Source of the DNA: Zelopaecilomyces penicillatus
Taxonomy: Eukaryota > Ascomycota > Sordariomycetes > Hypocreales > Pseudodiploosporaceae
Assembly: GCA_005765155.1 (NCBI GenBank)
Contig: VCCP01000006.1
Coordinates: 3,732,501-3,796,500 of the forward strand
Direction: 5' to 3'
DNA length: 64,000 bases
In this document: positions 1 to 11,880 of the stretch, piece after piece
Position numbering within the stretch: position 1 is the first letter of the stretch
How the letters are laid out: every line of letters begins with the position of its first letter
Position numbers and translations under genes: made by a program
The notes under the pieces: model-generated
The model's database searches: none
Told to the model about the DNA's origin: nothing
Seen by the model: only the letters and a program-made list of their open reading frames with translations

Positions 1-3000
1 AAAAGAAGGCCTAGGTATTCCTATTCCAGAAGATTACCTTAGAAGAGCCTTTATATTGAAAACCAACTATAGCAAACACAAAGATAATTATACACTCCTA
101 AACCCTAATTATATTTTCTATAGTAAAATCAGTTGGATATTATGCATTGACTTCTTCTGTTTTCAATACCAGAAAACAAAAATCCAGAATAAATTCTTCT
201 TATACTATATAGAAGTATAAGGAATTAAGAATATCCTTATAGGAGATCAATTCATTAACTGGTATAAGGCCAAGTACTTTATACCTTTCAGAATTGATAT
301 ATTCAAACCACACCCCAAGACCCCAGAAGAATATAAATAAGAAGCCAAAAATAAAGACTGCAAGTCCATCTATTACAAGGTCTATAAATAGGAAAAACTC
401 GAATTAGGATATAATGGACTATAACTCATAGACTATAGAAAGGAGGACTTATATAATTACACCAACCTTAAATATAATATACACTTATAATAGAAGCTAG
501 TATAATAGCATGAAAAACAACTATTAGAAAACAATATCCTAGGAAGAACTCAATGCAAAGCTATAATAGCGATCAATTATAATAAATCTCAATACAGACA
601 ATATATAGAAGAAAACAAACATATATACAAGGAAATAAAGAATCTTTATAAACAAGAATTTAACTTCCGAACCTATAAAGAAAGTCAAGCCAATCGAACT
701 CTATACTATATAATTACTCAAGGCTTAGATAGAACAAATTATAATAGACCATATAAGGAATACAATCCCAGAAACTCAAAAAACAAGTAAAGTCACCTAT
801 AAAAGGGTTATAGCATAACCCCCTATAAAAGACCCTCTATATAATAAGCACTAATAGGCTCAAATTAATAATAGAAATACGGATTATAGGATATTATTTC
901 CATACTCTAATGGATAGCAGAGCAATAGGCAATTATATATCCTTAAAAGCTATAAATCGTATATAACTGCTATAGTATGATAAGGAAGAACCATATCCCT
1001 TATATAACCTGGAAGGAAATACCTTCACCTATAATAGAGGATAGATCAACAAAGAGACTAATCATCTCCAATTCAAAGTCCAAGGATATCAAGATAGTAC
1101 TATATTCGATATAATAGATACTAGAGAATATAAACTTATATTAGGCTACCCCTGGTTATTTAATAGTAACCCATAGATCGATTGGAAGATAGGTTAGATA
1201 TAATAGAGCGATACTGTATCATCTCTAAGAAATCATAAAGATCCAATGATAATAGGCAAAGCGAAGAAAGTATACTTTATAGCTATTAAGAAGGGCCTCC
1301 CACCAGGAAATCATACCAAAAAACAATATAATAATCAATAATAATAAACCCAATGGGTTATTATCACCCTTAGGATAATAATAGAGCAATTATAAGAATA
1401 CTCTAAGGATAAATCATCCTTAGATATGGAAAAATAACTTGTACCTATACCAGAAGAATACTATAAGTATATCAAACTATTCTATAAAGAGCTTGAAATA
1501 AAGCTCCCCTTATACAATCAATAGGATTATGAAATTTAGATTATAGATAAAAAGAAGCCTACTTTCACTAAGATCTATATACTAAATACCAAGGAACTCA
1601 AAATATTATAAGAGTACCTTAATGAAATACTTAAAAAGGGATATATCTAACCATTTATATCCAAAGCAGAATACCCTATCATATTTATATTAAAAAAGAA
1701 TAGCAAGCTATAACTGGTTATGGATTACTGATTATTAAATATAGTTATAATCAAGGATCGGATACCCTTATTATTAATTAATGAACTATATAATCAATTG
1801 TATAGAATAAACTGGTTTATTACTCTAGACCTTAAAGGAGCATATAACTTGATTCGAATAAAGAAAGGCAATAAATAGAAAACCGCTTTCAGAACCAAGT
1901 TTAGACTTTTTAAGTATCTAATAATATCTTTCAGCTTAATCAATACCCTTGCAATATTCCAGTATATAATCAATAATATTCTCCGAGAATATTTGGATAT
2001 CTTTATAATAGTCTACCTAGATAATATCCTAATCTTCTCTTAAACAGAAGAAGAATATAGAGAACATATCTATAAGGTATTATAACTACTCCAAGATAAC
2101 AATCTTCTCATCAAACCAGAAAAATATAAATTTTATAAATAAATAATTACCTTCCTAGGATATATCTTCTTACTAGATAAGATTCAAATAGAATCAGCAA
2201 AAATCACTACAATATATAACTAGCCAATGCCACAAGACATTATGAATATATAAGAATTTTTAGGCTTTATTAACTACTACCGAAAGTTTATCCACAACTA
2301 TAATAAAATAGCTATACCACTCATCGAATATACTAAGAAAGATTGCAAATTCCTATAGAAACCTGATATAGATATTACATTTAAAAAACTCAAGAAGTAA
2401 ATCTATAAAGAACCTATACTAGCAATATATAATCTAGATAAACCTATAGAACTCAAAACTGATGCTTCAAACTATACCATCGAAGCATAGATTGGATAAT
2501 AAGATAACAAAGATAGATTATAACCTATTGCCTTCTACTCTAAGAAACTTTATAGAGCAGAACTTAATTATCCAATCTATAATAAGGAATTTATAGTTAT
2601 TATCAAAGCTTTTAATAAATTCTTATATTATTTATAAGGAAGCAATCATCAAATAAAGGTTTTTACCAATCATAAGAATATCTCTTACTTCACTACCACA
2701 TAGAAGTTAAACACACAACAAACCCACTATATAGAGACCCTTACGGATTACAACTATAAAATCATCCATTATAAAGGATCCAAAAACAGTAGAGCAGACA
2801 CTCTAAGCCAACAAAGCGATCATAATAATAGAAAACCTTATTATAAAGGACAAATCTTTTAAATAACCAAATCAGGCATACTATAGATAAAACTAAACAC
2901 TATATATCAAGTTATATTAGCTAACCCTATCTTAAAATAAGTCAAGCAAGCATACTCCTTAGAAGATATAGCAAAGGCACCTAAAGGCATAAAATAGAAA

Positions 3001-5014
3001 GATAGATATTATAAGTATAATAAGAAACTCTAGATACCTAGAGAACTCCAGGAAACCATCATACAAGAATTACATAAATCCCCTATTTATAATCACCAAG
3101 GAATCATAAAGACCATAGAACAAGCATAAAGATACTATAAATTCAAAGGATTATAATAAGTAGTCCAGAAGGTTATAAATAACTATATCACTTATAGACA
3201 AACCAAGCTAGTAAGATATAAACTATATAGAGAGTTATAACCACTATCAATACCTACATAACCATAGGAATCAATATCATTTAACTTTATTATTAAACTA
3301 CCCCTATTAGTAGAATCCCTTATAGGAGTAGCCTATAACTCGATATAGGTTATTATAGAAAGACTAATAAAGTTCTTATACTTCATACCCTATATTAAAG
3401 CAAGCTCAGTAGAAGATCTTACCTATAGCTTCAATAGAGTGGTAATAAGCTTATATAGCTTACCAGAGGAAATCATCTCCAACAGAGGAACAACCTTTGC
3501 CTCTAAGTTTTAGCAAGGATTAATAGGATATCTTAGGATTAGATATAAACTCAATACCACCTATCATCCATAAATAGACGGACAAATAGAATAAATCAAT
3601 CAAATTATTAAAGGATACTTATATACTTATATCAATTACTACCAAGACAATTAGGTAAAACACCTACCAATTATATAACTAGCCTATAATATATCCATTT
3701 CCGAATCAATATAACTTACACCAATATATATCAATTATGGATTTATACTAGAAACATTTCATCTACCATACCAAGAAGGACCAAAATCAGAAAAAGCCAT
3801 GCTTAACACCATACAAAAATAACAATTATATAAAGAACTCCATGCACAACTCCAAATCATCCACAATAGAATAAAACATTATACAGATCAATAAAGATTA
3901 AAGAGACTAACCTTTAAAGAGGGAGATATAGTATACCTTTTACACTATATACTAGGCAAAACCTCCCTAAATATTATAACAATACAATCAAACAACAAAT
4001 TGGATTTCAAGAAACTTAAACCATTCAAGGTTAAGAAAATCATTTCCAAAACCAACTATAAACTTTTACTACCAAAGAATATACAATTACACCCTATATT
4101 TCATATCTCCTTACTAAATCAAGCACCAGATAATATAAAAGAACATATAAACATCACAATACATACAGTAGAAAAGGAATAGGAAGTCAAAATAATCATA
4201 GATCATAGGCTAAACAACAACAAAAAAGAATACCTGATTAAGTAGAAAGGGTTCAGACCCAAGGAAAACTTATAGGAGCCTTCTAACCACCTAAACCATT
4301 ACCAACCCCTGATATAATAATACCATCAGAGGGCAAGGAGCCATCCTAGAAAATCAAGTTCTAATTAATTATATCAAAACCCCCTAATAACTGGATCTTA
4401 ATCATTGTATCCAACTCTACCTGCTTAGCTATATCCAGATTATCCAATAACTATAAACCCTACTTCACTATCTTATAACCTCGCAACACCACAGATTAAC
4501 ACTAGCAATGCAAATGACTCAATCATACTACTATAGCGGACACCGCCTCCTATACTACCTAAAGCTGTTTCTCTATCTCTTCCTCCTCTCACTTAATATG
4601 ATTCTTTTCTAATAGAATCTTCACAACTAGATAGATCAATTACCTTTCAGAAAGTAAAATAGAATAGAAAAACTTACCTAAGGATATAATTATCCCTAAA
4701 CCATTATAAAAACAATTATAACGAACATATTCCAAGCAACAGGAAGTTGCTTCAATTATACAATACATCAAGTAACATTAGGAACAAAAGGAACAAGGTA
4801 TAATAATATCACCAATACCCTTAATAAGAATTGCAAGACTCTTGCATTGATCAGTCTTCTAACTAGTATAACATTTTGAGATACCTTAAAGCATTATATT
4901 AAAAACATAAAGGAAGAAGAAAGGAACCATACCTATAATTATAGCTAAGATTATATTTTTACACAGGAACAACCAATAGGCCTTAAGGACAAGACCATTA
5001 AGAGGGAGACATCA
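1..5014 (+). mobile_element. RIP-decayed Ty3/Gypsy chromovirus (internal region, left end cut by window)
   Basis: This is a degenerate copy of the same Gypsy family that is intact at 15097-22675, here read on the plus strand. It enters the window in the C-terminal extension of gag and runs through protease, RT, RNase H, integrase, GPY/F and chromodomain remnants. Co-linear landmarks include the slippery heptamer AAAAAAC at 778-784, an RT remnant reading YLDN near 2020, an integrase HPQTDG-like remnant near 3570, and a GPY/F-region remnant (GPF reads KPF) at 4000-4182. Dozens of stops replace Gln and Trp codons, and many Cys codons became Tyr (TGC>TAC). Both fit CpA>TpA transitions on either strand, the RIP pattern. 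No functional product is possible. The antisense zinc-cluster gene of the intact copy is also traceable here on the minus strand around 4300-4890, with its PCSFCS core still legible. Confidence 0.95.
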
Positions 5015-5443
5015 TATCACAACCCAACGACATAGTCATACAATAGGCCAGTCACATAACCTAAGAAAGGTACATACCATAGAGGAAAGGGGACCAGTCA
5101 TAATGGATCAGTAGGATCACCATAAGAATGGTAATAAGCCAGGTGAGCCAGCATCTTAGATCACCCAGATCACCACTTACACAGCAAATGATCCAAGTGA
5201 TCCACGATATATATATACACCCTCAATTTTCATTCTTTAGACATAGCTTAGATAGTTATCAACACACTTTTAACTTCATCGTATTGTTCACTACCGCTCA
5301 CTACACTAATACTTAACCCCTGGTTATAATACTCGATATCTATCACCAACATAACAGACATATTGCTTAGAACACCCCAACTTATCTGCCAATATAAACC
5401 CTTTTCATTAGGTTTATCCCTTGGGAATTCACCAAACATCACA
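5015..5443 (+). repeat. 3' LTR of the decayed Gypsy
   Basis: The segment aligns along its whole length to the 428-bp LTR of the intact element in reverse complement. The terminal TGTCAC has become TATCAC, and the far end reads CATCACA instead of CGTCACA. It follows a purine-rich tract (AGAGGGAGAC at 5001-5010) that serves as the polypurine tract of the family. An open frame of about 64 codons on the minus strand is shared with the intact LTRs but lacks a convincing start, so it is treated as fortuitous. Confidence 0.93.
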
Positions 5444-5445
5444 CT

Positions 5446-7053
5446 AATCCTTTAGATAACAGCTAAACTATACTTATTACAGGAATAACTAGCTTACTTA
5501 GCACTTATATCCTTAACCAGCTAGTATTAAATCCCTATATAAGCAAGATTATTATACTTAATTATAGTAAAGATAATGGTCGCTCTAGATAGCTAGTGTT
5601 TAATAATACACAAGGCTTAATAAATAATTTCTCCAAGGTCAAGTTCTTAGGAGTTAATCTATCATTATTAATATTTAACCTTAGCTAGACTAACTATAAT
5701 ACTTTGCTTATATCAGCGGATCGCATTATCCATAATACTTAACCAGTCAACTTTATAATTAATGTTTTATTATTTAAGCCTTCTATATATAGTGTACGGT
5801 ATCTTATTAATTTTATAAATTATTGCAATTTGCAGTATAAAGTTATAACTAAAGCTAGTAGCGATAGCAGTGGAAGAAAGGCAGCGAATAGTTATCCAGA
5901 ATAAAGTCTATAGAAAAGAAGAAAGAAGTGATTAAATTATTAATAGAGAAAGAAAGCAGGATTCAACTAGGAATCTAGCTATCTTATATATCTAAATAAT
6001 ACTAGGATTATTTGAAATTATTTAAGAATTCCAAATAATATTTCTTTAGATTTCTAAGCATTCCAAATAATAAGAAAGGGAGAGGTATAAGGGATAAGCC
6101 CTTATTTTACTAGTCTAGCCCGATATAGCAGGTCAGGCTGCACGGGCTTTTTAGGTCTTATAGCAGGTCAGGCTGCTACCTTATAGCAGGTCTGGCTGCT
6201 AGGGCTATAGCAGGTTTAGCTGCTAAGCTGTAGTAGGTCTAGCTACTAGTCTTATAATAGGTCAGGCTGTTATATAAAACCCACTTATTTTAACATAAAT
6301 AAAGCTGCGAAACCGATTATCTTTATCTTAAGTATCAGCACTATAGATCAGTGGATGGTAAAGGAACCAGTACCAGAGAGATAGCTTAATGATTTAAAAC
6401 TGGTATATATAGGATATAGGTAGTTTAAACTCGCTATAAGCTTAATCCTGGATACAGCAATAGAGCAATCTAAAGTATTAGCAGCTATAGTTTAGGTTGG
6501 CTAGATTAGAGGACCACGGGTGGAAAAAGGAATATAGAACCCATAAGAGTTTATTCCTAGCCTTATTACCAGCTTAGTGGCTTTAGGAGTATTACTAGAT
6601 ATATATAGTCCTGGTAATACTATAAACTGGATACCGGTGCAAGATATAGCTAGGCTTATCCTGGATATTTCTGGGATCATAGAACCGGTGCCTGTGTTGG
6701 ATATCTTAGGCTACTTTCACTGTATAAACCCTATCAAAACAAGTTAGATAGAAGTCATACAGGTACTAAAAGACTTTTACGGCTATTATATTACCAAGGT
6801 TATCCCACTAAAGGAATGGGTAAAGGCTGTAGAGGATAGTGTAAGCCATATCAATACACCAGAGGAGGTAGCGAAGAATCCTGCTGTTAAACTTCTGGAT
6901 ATATATAGAGATATGGCAGCGGGTAGCCGAGATGGCTATGAGCCATAGCGCTTTGAGATGGAGAGAACGATGGCGCACAGTCAGACGATTAGAAGTTTGG
7001 GTCCTGTGGATGCAGAGCTGATTCGTAACTGGTGTAAACAATGGGAATTTTAG
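5446..7053 (+). pseudogene. Decayed C-terminal thioester-reductase part of an NRPS-like/PKS-type enzyme, split by a solo LTR
   Basis: Plus-strand translation gives a recognisable C-terminal thioester-reductase (Lys2-type, NAD-binding) domain. Residues resembling TILITGITSLLSTYILNQL (a degenerate Rossmann glycine motif) lie at about 5492-5550, KVKFLGVNLS near 5640 and ADRIIHNT near 5720. The reading stops at the LTR insertion (5821-6295) and resumes after it with KPIIFILSISTIDQW, then VGQIRGP (with stops), INWIPV, NPAVKLLDIYRDMA and a terminal NWCKQWEF followed by a stop at 7051-7053. Such domains reductively release a carrier-protein-bound product as an aldehyde or alcohol. Premature stops sit at Gln and Trp positions, as RIP would create. 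The Gypsy LTR ending at 5443 abuts the surviving N-terminal edge, so the adenylation and carrier domains are missing from the window. The last 200 bases are less decayed than the rest. Confidence 0.8.
5821..6295 (-). repeat. Solo LTR of a Ty1/Copia element with 5-bp target duplication
   Basis: This 475-bp unit, in reverse orientation, matches the LTR at the 3' end of the Copia relic (38953-39427). In LTR sense it begins TGTTAAAATA and ends GCAATA. It is flanked by the direct repeat TAAAT at 5816-5820 and 6296-6300, a clean target-site duplication. It lies inside the reductase pseudogene, whose reading continues on both sides. Internally it carries about five short variants of the motif TATAGCAGGTCAGGCTGC. 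A solo LTR with an intact duplication implies LTR-LTR recombination after insertion. Confidence 0.93.
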
Positions 7054-7411
7054 TTTGGATTGAGACGGAAATATATGTGTACAACATTCGCAACCTTCGA
7101 ATGATGAAAAATAAAAGCTATTTGATATCCAATTCTACTCTATTGGGAGGCTCAAAATATAAAAATCTACAGCCTGGGTCACGCTGACTTGCCAACGTAA
7201 CATGACCAAGGTAACTTGATACTATATTGAGAGGCAATTTTCAGAGTGACAAAGTATCAATATCTGGCGAATATCTGGTGCAACTAACAATTCCTCATGA
7301 CCATCTCTTTCGACAAGACACCGGTTTCTAGCCTTGACATACCCACAAACAAGCATTGTCACAAAACCGTCAGCACAAAAGCCGCCTGCCAGGTGACTTT
7401 ACTGTCACCCT
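7054..7411. other. Intergenic spacer between reductase pseudogene and secreted-protein gene
   Basis: Composition returns to normal here, so this is the left edge of the gene island. No open frame, RNA gene or repeat could be supported. It should contain the 3' untranslated region and terminator of the minus-strand gene that ends at 7412. Confidence 0.5.
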
Positions 7412-8009
7412 TTATCGACAGCCAGTCGGTCTGTCGGACAAGCAAATGACAGGGCATTTTCCGCCAATACTATCACCCCATCTGCGCCCAGAGATTTCAT
7501 TCACCGTGTGGGTGCATGCTTCCATAATTTTCTTGACGGTAGGAACAAGCTCACCAGCTCGACTCATATAAAGGGGAAAATTCCAGCTAACACAGCATCT
7601 GTTGCTGCCAGAATTCCAACACATTGCTCGATCTCCATCCATGAAAATTCCAGTTCGATCGCTTTTTAAAACGCTGATAAGATTATCGCAGGCGGCGGGG
7701 TTTGTGTAGTGACCCGAGCCACAGTCGTTATTGGGAATATTACAAACATCATCCCTTTCTTGGAGCGCGGGGATGGTTTGTTCCTTTTCATGGATGGAAC
7801 CATAGCTAAGGGGAAAGAGTGGAGAGTTAGAGTACATTTAGTATGATGTAATGTCGTCGACAATCAACTTACACTGTTATCATTCCGTTTTCGACTTGGT
7901 GTTGAGAGGTGACTGACATTCCGGGTGCAAACAAAGCCGGAATAGCGTTGGCACCGGCAGTGCCAGCAGCGAGAAGGCCACCAACAACAGTGAACTTGTT
8001 GAAAAGCAT
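7412..8009 (-). CDS. Small secreted cysteine-rich protein (gene A; 2 exons, about 176 aa)
   Basis: Exon 1 runs 8009-7873 and exon 2 7805-7412, with an intron at 7872-7806 (67 bp) having donor GTAAGT, a branch-like ACTAAAT and acceptor TTAG. The intron is phase 2. The first residues, MLFNKFTVVGGLLAAGTAGA, form a typical signal peptide, so the product is probably extracellular. The mature part has ten cysteines, with a CC pair in RCCVSWN and a C-terminal signature CLSDRPTGC. This layout equals that of gene B (9054-9670) and of the C-terminal third of gene C (10641-11464). It resembles fungal secreted proteins that I recall being annotated as 'WD-like domain'; that name is from memory and no function is established. 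A TATATAAG box about 135 bp upstream (8143-8150) suits the start at 8009. It is transcribed divergently from gene B. Confidence 0.82.
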
Positions 8010-9053
8010 TTTCGGATTGGATGTAAAACGGATGTTTGACTTTGTGTTTGGCTGGACAGATAACAAAGTAGACGGTTGATGGTTGACTGAAGACTAAAGA
8101 ATTTGATGTTCTGAACTGGACCATCCAACTCTTGATCAGGTTCTTATATATTACTATGTCTACCCTGACATTTCTAGCATTACATCCCTTGACCGAGCCA
8201 GATTCATAGAAATCCACCCATGTAAAAAGAGTGTATACCTAGATAGAGAAGATACAAAGACGTACTCACAAAACCAACTGAGTAGGGCCGACTTGACACT
8301 TGGTAATTGCCAATTACTGGCCTATGGGTATGATAGTAGTAGGGCAACATTATTTACCAATCAAAATTCGGTGCGTTTATTTTCTACCATATAGTACCGC
8401 TAGATGTGTGGTCATAGGGGGTCGGTCAATTAGAATTTGGATTGTTATGTGAAGAACGACCCGACATTCTGTATTAACATCACCCCAATTGTTCTAATGA
8501 GATCTTCAACATTCGGGCTCTAAATGCCATGGATTGATTGCAACACATCCAATCAATTGTTGCTGCGTTAGCTGTCAGCCAGCTGATAATCCCCGACGCC
8601 CTCAACAACCAGCCTTCCCGCCACGTTTGCTACGAGCGGCTGGTGTCGGTGTTTTTTGAACCAATTACCGACGGGCATTATTATCGGATGTTTTTTTTCT
8701 CCTTGCAGAGCTTGGTTTGACCCCACTAACCCCTGATAGGAACAGGGCGATGGAATCAGGGGGTTGGCAATATTTGCTTGGCATGGCACATCGCTGTTGG
8801 CTGTTTTTGTATCTCATGCTGTAATTATTACCATCGGCATATTGACACGATTTCTGTGATTGTACTGTTGACCAAATAGCTTTGCGAGGAAGCAGGAAAT
8901 ATATCAATATACATTTCAACTATAAAGATCCCTCTGTGACCACAGGTCTAGATAGAAGCCATCAACTCCCAAACACTTTCTAAATTGGTCTGCATCATCC
9001 AAAACTATCACCCAGCTTATTCATCACATTGCCCCTTTGACACAAATCTCACC
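8010..9053. promoter_or_regulatory. Shared divergent promoter region of secreted-protein genes A and B
   Basis: About 1.04 kb separates the two divergent start codons. A TATATAAG box on the minus strand (8143-8150) lies about 135 bp from the gene A start, and a TATAAAG box on the plus strand (8921-8927) lies about 133 bp from the gene B start. Both leaders near the ATG are rich in CA-type sequence, as in many highly expressed fungal genes. The open frames seen here on both strands have no coding character. Shared regulation of A and B is an inference from the arrangement. Confidence 0.5.
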
Positions 9054-9670
9054 ATGCGTTTTAACGAGTTTTCTTTGTTGGCCGGTCTTGCCACTGCCGT
9101 CGTCAATGCCAGTGCTATCCCAACTTTGCGTTCGGATGGTTTAGTCAAGGCTGAAGAGTACATCAAGGACGGAATTACATTTAGCTTGTACGTAACCCGA
9201 CTTGATCCTTGAGTCGAAAAACCCTCTGACCTTTTCACAAAATACGTTCTAATACCCGTCATGAATATAGATGGACTGGTAATGCTTCTCAAAAAGAAGC
9301 CAATCCTGGTCTGAACGCGCGAGCCCCTGTGTGCCAAACCACCCCATACCCTGAATGCCCCGGCGGCCACTCGGGAAGCACGACCTTATGCTCGGCCGCT
9401 ATCGCCGCGCTGGAGGATAAAATTCAAAGCGGTCTGCCAAAGACGCCTCGATCATTCTGCTCCGAGCAACAGGGCAGAAAATGCTGCATCAGCTGGTCCA
9501 AGGACATCAATAGTGGTGTGTACTGGGACCTCCTGGATGCAGCAAACGCTATAAACCACAAATGCAGGAACATTGAGAAACAAGAAGTTTCTGGGCTGGC
9601 TAGATATGTGTTTGTGGGCGGTACATGCACTACTGTATGCCTTTCCAACAGGGAGACTGGCTGCAAGTAG
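9054..9670 (+). CDS. Small secreted cysteine-rich protein (gene B; 2 exons, about 177 aa)
   Basis: Exon 1 is 9054-9187 and exon 2 9271-9670. The intron, 9188-9270 (83 bp), has donor GTACGT, a branch-like TCTAATA and acceptor ATAG, and it sits in the same phase-2 position as in gene A, right after the signal-peptide exon. The start in ACCATGCG gives MRFNEFSLLAGLATAVVNAS, a standard secretion signal. The mature protein has ten cysteines, including KCCISWS, and ends CLSNRETGCK. It also holds the tryptophan-bearing segment WTGNAS just after the intron. It is a divergent paralog of gene A, with conserved gene structure but clearly different sequence between the cysteines. Its role is unknown; secretion and disulfide-rich folding are inferred. 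No RIP-type damage is visible. Confidence 0.85.
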
Positions 9671-10640
9671 GGCTTTGCCCTCGTTTTTATGAGCTCTGCT
9701 CTACTATATTGCCCGTTGTCTTGAAGCTGGAAATAGTTGAGATTCTGATGGCACTGTTACAGCCCGGCATGCCGAAGATGGATTTTTTAGGATAATCTAT
9801 ATACATCTTCAATAACACTTTGCTCCATATCGCCTATCACCGTTCCACCTTGTCTTGAATTGTATTTTGTAACCATTGATTTACAAATAAGCATGGCCAT
9901 CCCATTCCCAATAATCTCTGTCTTAGTCCCTGCTTTGCTCAATCTCTGCCATTTTTACATGTGAGATGGCCTTGGAAAACTTAACAGGAAGTACGTATCG
10001 AGTAATTCGTTTGGCCATCACCTTGAAGTCTATAATAAAGTTTCTATACAACCCTAGTACGTGCTTCATAGGCTGCAACTCTTTCTATTAATAAAAGCTG
10101 TCCCAATGAACGGCTCGGGATTGTTGTGGGATAGGTACTCTGTATGGAGAGACCCCACGAGAAGATGAGCGGGATTTCACGCCAAGGATGGTGCTGCATC
10201 ATGTTGATTGGAATAGATGACCCAGTGTTTCACACGGCTCATTTTGATTATGCCGGTAAACTCTCTCCTAATCCGGGTGAGGTAGTTTAGTCTATTTTAC
10301 CTCCCGCCCCGGCTGGCAACCATCCCAATGCTTCTATTAGGAAAATAATCAGAGTTGGGACATGATTTGCTTTTTTGCGGTGGGATGCTAAAATGTCTTA
10401 CTTGGTTCGGAAGAGGCGAAAATTGACAGTAAACCGACCGGTCAGCAGAGTTGGTGCCGGCCCCTGAATACCTGTTTGTTCACCAGACTTCGCGCGGGCA
10501 TTGGTCGATAACCTGGTGACATTTAGACTATGTGGGTATCAACTTGAAAGCAGGAAATTGATTTGTCAGTGTAGGGCACAAGGTTCCGGAGCGACAACCC
10601 GTCTAAGCTACTCTCCTCCAATCATAAAGATTCAACATTC
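9671..10640. other. Intergenic region between convergent genes B and C
   Basis: About 970 bp of normal-composition sequence lies between the stop of gene B and the stop of gene C, which converge. No additional coding exon, RNA gene or repeat could be supported. It should contain the two 3' untranslated regions. Confidence 0.5.
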
Positions 10641-11464
10641 TCATGTACAACCCTTGGCACGGTTACTGAGGCATTGATCCAGCCATGTGCCGCCCAAGTT
10701 AACCCCTCCTATCATGCAACTGACTTTTACTTCTCCACACGCCCTGTAGCAGGTGTCAGCCCCCGTCCAGAGCTCATGAACCAGGAAAGTGGCGTTGGCG
10801 CTCCAGGAAACGCAACAACCTCCCCGGCAAATGTCCCTCGTCCCCCAGTTCGAAGCGTGAAGTCGACATTCAGGGTGTCAATCAACGATTTGCAAGCAGT
10901 TTTGTTTGCCTGATGAGAGCCGTCGCATTCCGGCTCTTCTCGTGTCTTCAAGGATGTCCTGTTCCGAGCCCTGGAAGTCGTGGTTTTCAAAGCGTTGAAT
11001 GCATTCGCCAAGTGGATTGAACTTGAAGTGCTGGCATAAAGGTCGATCAAGTCCATGTTGGGAGATCTTTCTCCCCCGTCAACAGCCTGTAAAAGACCAA
11101 TGCGCATCTCATCGCTCGAGGCAGCGATATAATCTCCATGACCGTTCATGCCAAACGCGTTGAAGAGGAACACAACATCGCCCCACATGTCTGCCGACGC
11201 TGCGGCCTGCGCCAGTCCAGCAATAACTTTGAGTGAATCGGCATTATCGAGAGATAAAATACCAACATTCTCCTGGATATAGGGTAGTTTATCAGGCGCG
11301 AATCCAGTAACGTTGAACCAAACTTCGCCCTTTCCGGTCCCCTGTAGTTGAACGTTTCCGTATGCAAGGGCGTTGATACTGTCGTTATAGCTCAACCTGA
11401 GCGAGAAGACGGGAGCAAAAAAAAACGAAAGAATTAGAAAGAGGGGAAAAGTGATAGGCATCAT
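10641..11464 (-). pseudogene. Secreted protein with N-terminal extension and 10-Cys C-terminal module (gene C; frameshifted)
   Basis: The preferred start at 11464 gives MMPITFPLFLILSFFFAPVF, a strong signal peptide; an ATG at 11575 is open but would bury that signal. A long region without cysteines follows, containing DMWGDVVFLFNAFGMNGHGD, and then a 10-Cys module like that of genes A and B. The first frame carries the module to the second cysteine. The rest, including GCCVSWSA and the end QCLSNRAKGC, lies in the next frame and stops at 10641-10643. The switch maps to a run of five C on the plus strand at 10842-10846; one missing base there would explain it. Continuing in the first frame gives a cysteine-free tail that ends at 10727. 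This is therefore either a true recent pseudogene or a one-base sequencing error. Confidence 0.7.
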
Positions 11465-11880
11465 GTTTGGTAGGGAGCAATAGTCATAAACGTGGATCCT
11501 GAACAAGTAACTGTGCCATTGCATTTCATTACATGACGGCCACATCCTCTTAAATAGAAAAACCCGAAACAACATTCATGTCCTTATTGATGAGGGGCAT
11601 TTAAAAGCCTTGACCCACCTACTAGTATACAATAAGTTGTATGCTAGTTTTAATTTGCCTTGCTGCTTTCTTTCCCCTTTGACTACTTCTCTGCCTTCCG
11701 CTTTCTAGATAGGGGGTTGATAAAATAGTGGACCAAGTGTTATTAAAAGCCGAGCTGGATAGGATATTACCTTATTTGGCTAAATAGGATACTTTTAGAG
11801 TATGAATGATTCTAGTGAATCCGATGATTGGTTGATTATATACCGAAAACTATCTTGTATTAATGGTTAATAGCCTGAAT
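11465..11880. promoter_or_regulatory. Upstream region of gene C with an inverted repeat
   Basis: A TATTTAAG-like box lies on the minus strand at 11548-11555, about 85-90 bp upstream of the preferred gene C start. At 11621-11648 a near-perfect inverted repeat, ACTAGTATACAA / TTGTATGCTAGT with a 4-base spacer and one mismatch, could form a hairpin; it may be a trace of a small transposon or chance. The right end grades into AT-rich DNA. Confidence 0.4.

Noticed and set aside
7412..9670. Assignment of genes A and B to a named killer-toxin or Hce2-type family
   Set aside because: The cysteine count and spacing did not let me match these families; only a generic secreted cysteine-rich call is supportable.
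10842..10890. Intron to explain the frame change in gene C
   Set aside because: Available GT...AG pairs would give an intron below about 40 bp with no branch site; a one-base indel in the homopolymer is simpler.
11621..11648. Inverted repeat as a MITE or terminator
   Set aside because: No target duplication or second copy seen; it could be chance or a minor hairpin, so it is only mentioned in the region entry.
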